Assembly (NCBI GenBank): GCA_903907905.1 | Contig: CAIVPX010000021.1 | Location: 1-46,890, forward strand | DNA from: an uncultured bacterium | Lineage (GTDB): Bacteria; Pseudomonadota; Gammaproteobacteria; Burkholderiales; Burkholderiaceae_E | Length of the DNA: 46,890 bases | Direction: 5' to 3' | Part shown: positions 43,692 through 46,890 of the stretch, in pieces | Layout: each line of letters starts with the position of its first letter | Numbering within the stretch: the stretch's first letter is position 1 | Made by a program: the position numbers and the translations under genes | The notes under the pieces: generated by a model | The model's input: the letters and a program-made list of their open reading frames with translations, nothing else | Database searches by the model: none | What the model was told of the DNA's origin: nothing

Positions 43692-45047
43692 TTACTCGAA
43701 CCGGGCGAGGCTGATGGACTCGAGCTGAGCCATACGCTCCTGATGCGCCTGAGAGAGCGGTGCAAAGCGCATACGATCGGCCATGGACAGCTTGCGCCCT
43801 TCGGGCAGGACCGCCTGCAGCGGATCAACGTGACGGCCTGCGATACGGAATTCGTAGTGCAGATGCGGCCCGGTGGACCACCCCGACATGCCGACGGTGC
43901 CGATGACCTCGCCCTGCGAGACGCGCGCGCCTTTAACCAGGCCGTCAGAGAACCCGTTGAGGTGTGCGTAGACGGTCGAGACACGCCCGTGGTGCGAGAT
44001 GACGATCATTCGACCGTAGCCGCCTTGAAAGCCGATGGACTCGACCACGCCGTCGCCGACGCTGCGAACCTTCGTGCCGACGGGGGCGGCGAAATCAACC
44101 CCGGTGTGCGCCCGAACGTCGCGGAACAACGGGTGCAGACGGGCGCCGCTGAAGCCCGAGGTGATTCGGGTGAACTCGAGGGGCTCACGCAGGAAGGAAC
44201 GGGTGAGGCTTTGGCCGGCGAAGTTGTAGTAAGCCCCGCGGCCGTCTTCGTGCTCGAACCAGACTGCCTCGTGCCGTTTGCCGCCATTGACCAACTCGAA
44301 GGCGAGCACTTTGCCGGGCTGAGAGACCTCGAGGCTGTCGGCTTCACGAACCATTTCGTAGACGACACGCAGACTGGCGCCGCGGCGTAGGTCGCGACGC
44401 AGATCGACGCTACCATCGAGGATGTCAGCGACCCGGCTGGCGATGACTTCGGGGATGCCGGCTGAGTCAGTGGCCGCAAACAGGGTGCTTCGAACGTCAG
44501 CCGAGCGCATTTCGATCTGGCGTTCGACCGCTACGACCTCTTCGGTGGCCAAAAAGCTGTCGCCGTTTCGCACGATGGTGACCCGCATGGGGCCGCGCCC
44601 GCCCGCCTCGAGGCTGCCGTGGCGATATTGCAGACGGTGAACCAGCCCGATGTCATCGATTTCTGCGGTGACGGTACGACCCGACTGCAGTTGCAGCATG
44701 CGCCGGGCGATCTTGTTGGAGGCAATGAAGCGACCGAGTTCGGGGTCGGCGGCGCCCAGGCGGCTCAGCAGGCTGGAGAGCGTTTCGCCGCGGTTGATGA
44801 CCTCGGCCTGATGAAAGCGCAGCGTGGCGGCGGGCCCGGGCTCTGCCGCCGCGGCGGGCAACGCCAGCGCGACCGGTTCGACCACCAGGTTGACCGGTGG
44901 CAGCGCCAGCTCAGATTCGGGCGCAACGCCAAAGGCCGTGACGGCACCCAGCGCGAGCGCGGCGCCGACGGCCATCGCCACGCGCCGCAGGCTGAACGCT
45001 TGCGGTGACGGCGGGCAATGATCGGCGGTGTGCTGCGCTTCGGTCAT
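43692..45047 (-). CDS. M23-family murein DD-endopeptidase (MepM-like)
   Basis: Membrane-anchored peptidase of 451 aa. A cytoplasmic N-terminus and one hydrophobic segment (MAVGAALALGAVTAFGV, about residues 25-41) come first, then a region with an opacity-associated/LysM-like part (LSSLLSRLGA). The C-terminal LytM domain (about 310-420) has the zinc motifs HTGVDFAAP and HLHYEF and the GxxG region YGRMIVISHHG. The catalytic His, Asp and His residues are all present, so it should be an active DD-endopeptidase cutting murein cross-links. Divergent from tyrS, with 249 bp between starts. Cotranscribed with anmK if no terminator intervenes; I see none. Confidence 0.93.
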   Translation of the reverse strand: MTEAQHTADHCPPSPQAFSLRRVAMAVGAALALGAVTAFGVAPESELALPPVNLVVEPVALALPAAAAEPGPAATLRFHQAEVINRGETLSSLLSRLGAADPELGRFIASNKIARRMLQLQSGRTVTAEIDDIGLVHRLQYRHGSLEAGGRGPMRVTIVRNGDSFLATEEVVAVERQIEMRSADVRSTLFAATDSAGIPEVIASRVADILDGSVDLRRDLRRGASLRVVYEMVREADSLEVSQPGKVLAFELVNGGKRHEAVWFEHEDGRGAYYNFAGQSLTRSFLREPLEFTRITSGFSGARLHPLFRDVRAHTGVDFAAPVGTKVRSVGDGVVESIGFQGGYGRMIVISHHGRVSTVYAHLNGFSDGLVKGARVSQGEVIGTVGMSGWSTGPHLHYEFRIAGRHVDPLQAVLPEGRKLSMADRMRFAPLSQAHQERMAQLESISLARFE

Positions 45048-45158
45048 TTCAAAGATAGGGCCATGAACGTCGGTTGTACAGACGAGCCGACTGTAGGACG
45101 CTGGGAGCGTCTTGGCGGTCAGCTAGAATCGAGGGCTGGCGGGCGGTGAAGAACGACT

Positions 45159-45173
45159 GTTGAAAAGTTCAAC
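45159..45173. promoter_or_regulatory. Inverted repeat GTTGAA-AAG-TTCAAC
   Basis: Perfect 6-bp arms with a 3-bp spacer in the M23/tyrS divergent gap. The half AGTTCAACG recurs at 45199-45207 within an imperfect second palindrome (GTTGGAAACAGTTCAAC). Two related sites suggest a regulator. A TAGAAT at 45124-45129 could be the tyrS -10 box, without a good -35. Confidence 0.4.
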
Positions 45174-45232
45174 GCGGACAGGAGTGCCGGTTGGAAACAG
45201 TTCAACGATGGCGTGCCACGGCCAAACCAAAG

Positions 45233-45256
45233 CCGGAGTTTACCGGAAAACTCCGG
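45233..45256 (+). repeat. Hairpin in the tyrS leader
   Basis: CCGGAGTTT (45233-45241) and AAACTCCGG (45248-45256) are perfect 9-bp arms with a 6-base loop, about 40 bases before the tyrS start. No T-run follows, so it is not a simple terminator. The loop ACCGGA could form alternative pairs with the arms. Confidence 0.6.
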
Positions 45257-45296
45257 TATTCATGAAACCGCACCCGAACACGGATCCAGAATCGAA

Positions 45297-46562
45297 ATGA
45301 ATGGTGTCAATGAAGGTGCGGCGGCGGGCGCCGCCGGCCCGGGGCTTGCCCCAGTGAGCGACCGGGTCCGAGAGGCCATGGCGGTATCGCGGCGCGGCTG
45401 CGAAGAACTGCTGGTCGAGTCCGAATGGCAGGCCAAGCTCGTACGCAGCGAGGCGAGCGGGCAGCCCCTGCGCATCAAGCTGGGCCTGGACCCGACGGCC
45501 CCCGATCTGCACCTGGGTCACACGGTGGTGCTCAACAAGATGCGCCAGCTCCAGGACCTCGGACACACGGTCATCTTCCTGATTGGCGACTTCACTGCCA
45601 TGATCGGCGACCCGTCCGGGCGCAACAGCACCCGGCCACCGCTCACGCGCGAGCAGATCGAGGAGAACGCCCGAACCTACTTCAACCAGGCCAGCCTGGT
45701 GCTGGATCGTGATCGGACGGAAATTCGCTACAACTCGGAATGGTGCGATCCGCTGGGGGCGCGCGGCATGATTCAGCTCGCCTCGCGCCACACCGTCGCG
45801 CGCATGATGGAGCGCGACGACTTCAGCAAGCGATTTCGCGCAGGGGTACCGATTTCGGTGCATGAGTTTCTCTACCCGCTGATGCAGGGCTATGACTCGG
45901 TCGCGCTGCGGGCGGACATCGAACTGGGCGGCACCGACCAGAAGTTCAACCTGCTGGTGGGGCGCGAACTGCAGCGCGAGTACGGTCAGGAGCCGCAGTG
46001 CATTCTGACGATGCCCTTGCTCGAGGGGCTCGATGGTGTCGAGAAGATGTCCAAGTCCAAGGGCAACTACGTCGGGATCAGTGAAGCGCCGGCCGAGATG
46101 TTCGGCAAGCTCATGTCGATCTCCGACGAGTTGATGTGGCGCTACTTCGAGTTGGTGTCCTTTCGCCCGCTCGCTGAGATCGCGGGGCTGCGGGCCGAGT
46201 GCGCCGCCGGCCGCAACCCGCGCGACGTCAAGGTCATGCTGGCCCAGGAAATCATCACGCGGTTCCACTCCCAGGCGGCAGCGAGCCAGGCGCTGGTCAA
46301 CTTCGAGGCCCGGTTTCGCGAGGGCGCAATTCCCGAGAACATCCCGGAGTTGAGCCTCAGTGGGGCGCCGCTCGCGCTGCCGGCGCTGCTCAAGCAGGCG
46401 GGGCTCGTCGCATCCAGCTCCGATGCCATTCGCAACATCGAGCAGGGCGGCGTTCGGATCGATGGCGCGAAAGTCGAAGACCGAGGTCTCAAGCTGGGCG
46501 CGGGCATCTATGTCGTGCAGGTGGGCAAGCGCCGGTTCGCACGCGTCACGGTGCTCGCATGA
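45297..46562 (+). CDS. tyrS: Tyrosyl-tRNA synthetase
   Basis: Class I tyrosyl-tRNA synthetase, 421 aa. The HIGH-type motif is [15 protein letters not shown], the KMSKS motif is [13 protein letters not shown], Tyr-binding residues are in [11 protein letters not shown] and [13 protein letters not shown], and an S4-like RNA-binding tail is at the C-terminus ([18 protein letters not shown]). It is of the compact TyrZ-like type of many beta- and gammaproteobacteria. The start at 45297 gives a short variable N-terminus; the alternatives are GTG 45213 and ATG 45378. Two inverted repeats lie in its leader. dtd follows 77 bp downstream. Confidence 0.97.
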   Translation: MNGVNEGAAAGAAGPGLAPVSDRVREAMAVSRRGCEELLVESEWQAKLVRSEASGQPLRIKLGLDPTAPDLHLGHTVVLNKMRQLQDLGHTVIFLIGDFTAMIGDPSGRNSTRPPLTREQIEENARTYFNQASLVLDRDRTEIRYNSEWCDPLGARGMIQLASRHTVARMMERDDFSKRFRAGVPISVHEFLYPLMQGYDSVALRADIELGGTDQKFNLLVGRELQREYGQEPQCILTMPLLEGLDGVEKMSKSKGNYVGISEAPAEMFGKLMSISDELMWRYFELVSFRPLAEIAGLRAECAAGRNPRDVKVMLAQEIITRFHSQAAASQALVNFEARFREGAIPENIPELSLSGAPLALPALLKQAGLVASSSDAIRNIEQGGVRIDGAKVEDRGLKLGAGIYVVQVGKRRFARVTVLA

Positions 46563-46639
46563 GGCGGGCGGGCAAGCCTGCGCCCTGGCGATCGTCCGTC
46601 GCCGCCGGGCGGCTGGCGCGCGTCGCCTGATCGCCTGTC

Positions 46640-46890
46640 ATGCTGGCGCTGCTGCAGCGGGTGAGTGAGGCCCGCGTGAGGGTCGATGGCGAGACCGTCG
46701 GTAACATCGAGAGCGGGTTGCTGGTGTTTTTCTGTGCCGAGCGGGGTGATTCCGATCCGGCATGCGAGCGGCTGCTGGCCAGACTGCTGAAGCTACGCTG
46801 CTTTGCCGATGAGCAAGGCCGCATGAACCGAAGCGTGGTCGATGTGGCAGGGGGACTGCTGATCGTGCCGCAGTTCACGCTGGCGGCCGA
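46640..46890 (+). CDS. dtd: D-aminoacyl-tRNA deacylase, N-terminal part (runs off the window)
   Basis: The first 83 codons of Dtd, which removes D-amino acids (and Gly from tRNA-Ala) from tRNAs. The start MLALLQRVSEARVRVDGE and the stretch LLKLRCFADEQGRMNRS match the family. The catalytic-site motif reads VPQFTLAA, where DTD1 enzymes normally have SQFTLxA; Pro replaces the conserved Ser. The GP motif lies beyond the window. It follows tyrS, a sensible partner because TyrRS can charge D-Tyr. Confidence 0.93.
   Translation, partial: MLALLQRVSEARVRVDGETVGNIESGLLVFFCAERGDSDPACERLLARLLKLRCFADEQGRMNRSVVDVAGGLLIVPQFTLAA

Overview
The window is ordinary-looking chromosomal sequence of a GC-rich betaproteobacterium, most likely of the order Burkholderiales. 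Three things point there: a Bug-type (tripartite tricarboxylate transporter) receptor at 4493-5473, a Gram-negative trimeric porin ending in Phe at 35581-36804, and the block coq7 / OsmC / rplM-rpsI / argC / erpA / anmK / M23 peptidase / tyrS / dtd, which I recall as a typical Burkholderiales gene order. I see no insertion sequence, integrase, prophage gene or CRISPR array. Genes are densely packed and nearly all belong to known families.

Layout. 1-155: 3' end of a 5S rRNA and its terminator, so an rRNA operon lies to the left. 209-5473: a plus-strand carboxylate catabolism unit (acyl-CoA dehydrogenase, ADP-forming acyl-CoA synthetase, enoyl-CoA hydratase, periplasmic Bug receptor), then a DUF3047 lipoprotein. 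6477-9152: tRNA-Thr(CGT), a Rossmann-fold epimerase-like protein, a 2Fe-2S ferredoxin-NAD(P)H reductase and a small periplasmic cytochrome c. 9327-12691: ilvD, lgt and a TauE/SafE permease. 12769-16292: ketopantoate reductase family, acyl-CoA ligase and LD-carboxypeptidase.

16305-25082: a minus-strand unit of an M20 amidohydrolase plus a complete Dpp/Opp-type transporter core (two permeases, two ATPases, no binding protein), then a molybdopterin oxidoreductase (+) convergent with a hydantoinase/dihydropyrimidinase-type amidohydrolase (-). Together these could serve uptake and breakdown of a cyclic or acylated nitrogen compound; that is inference. 25274-32038: acnA, a second acyl-CoA dehydrogenase, a HExxH lipoprotein and fadD, all plus strand. 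The acnA and hydantoinase promoters appear to overlap at one 14-bp palindrome.

32055-35339 is the most accessory-looking stretch. It holds a HigA antitoxin with an N-terminally truncated HigB toxin abutting the end of a 2-aminobenzoate-CoA ligase-like gene, a MarR regulator with a candidate operator at its start, and an orphan Phd/YefM antitoxin. 35581-46890: porin, an MDR quinone oxidoreductase with an FNR-like site at its promoter, coq7, an OsmC protein, a 657-bp gap with a possible unannotated small RNA and the repeat-rich rplM leader, rplM-rpsI, argC, erpA, anmK, the M23 peptidase, tyrS and the start of dtd.

I did not find a convincing new multi-gene system. The best leads are regulatory and small-scale: the shared acnA/hydantoinase palindrome, the candidate small RNA before rplM, the truncated HigB, and the hydantoinase/M20/molybdopterin neighbourhood.
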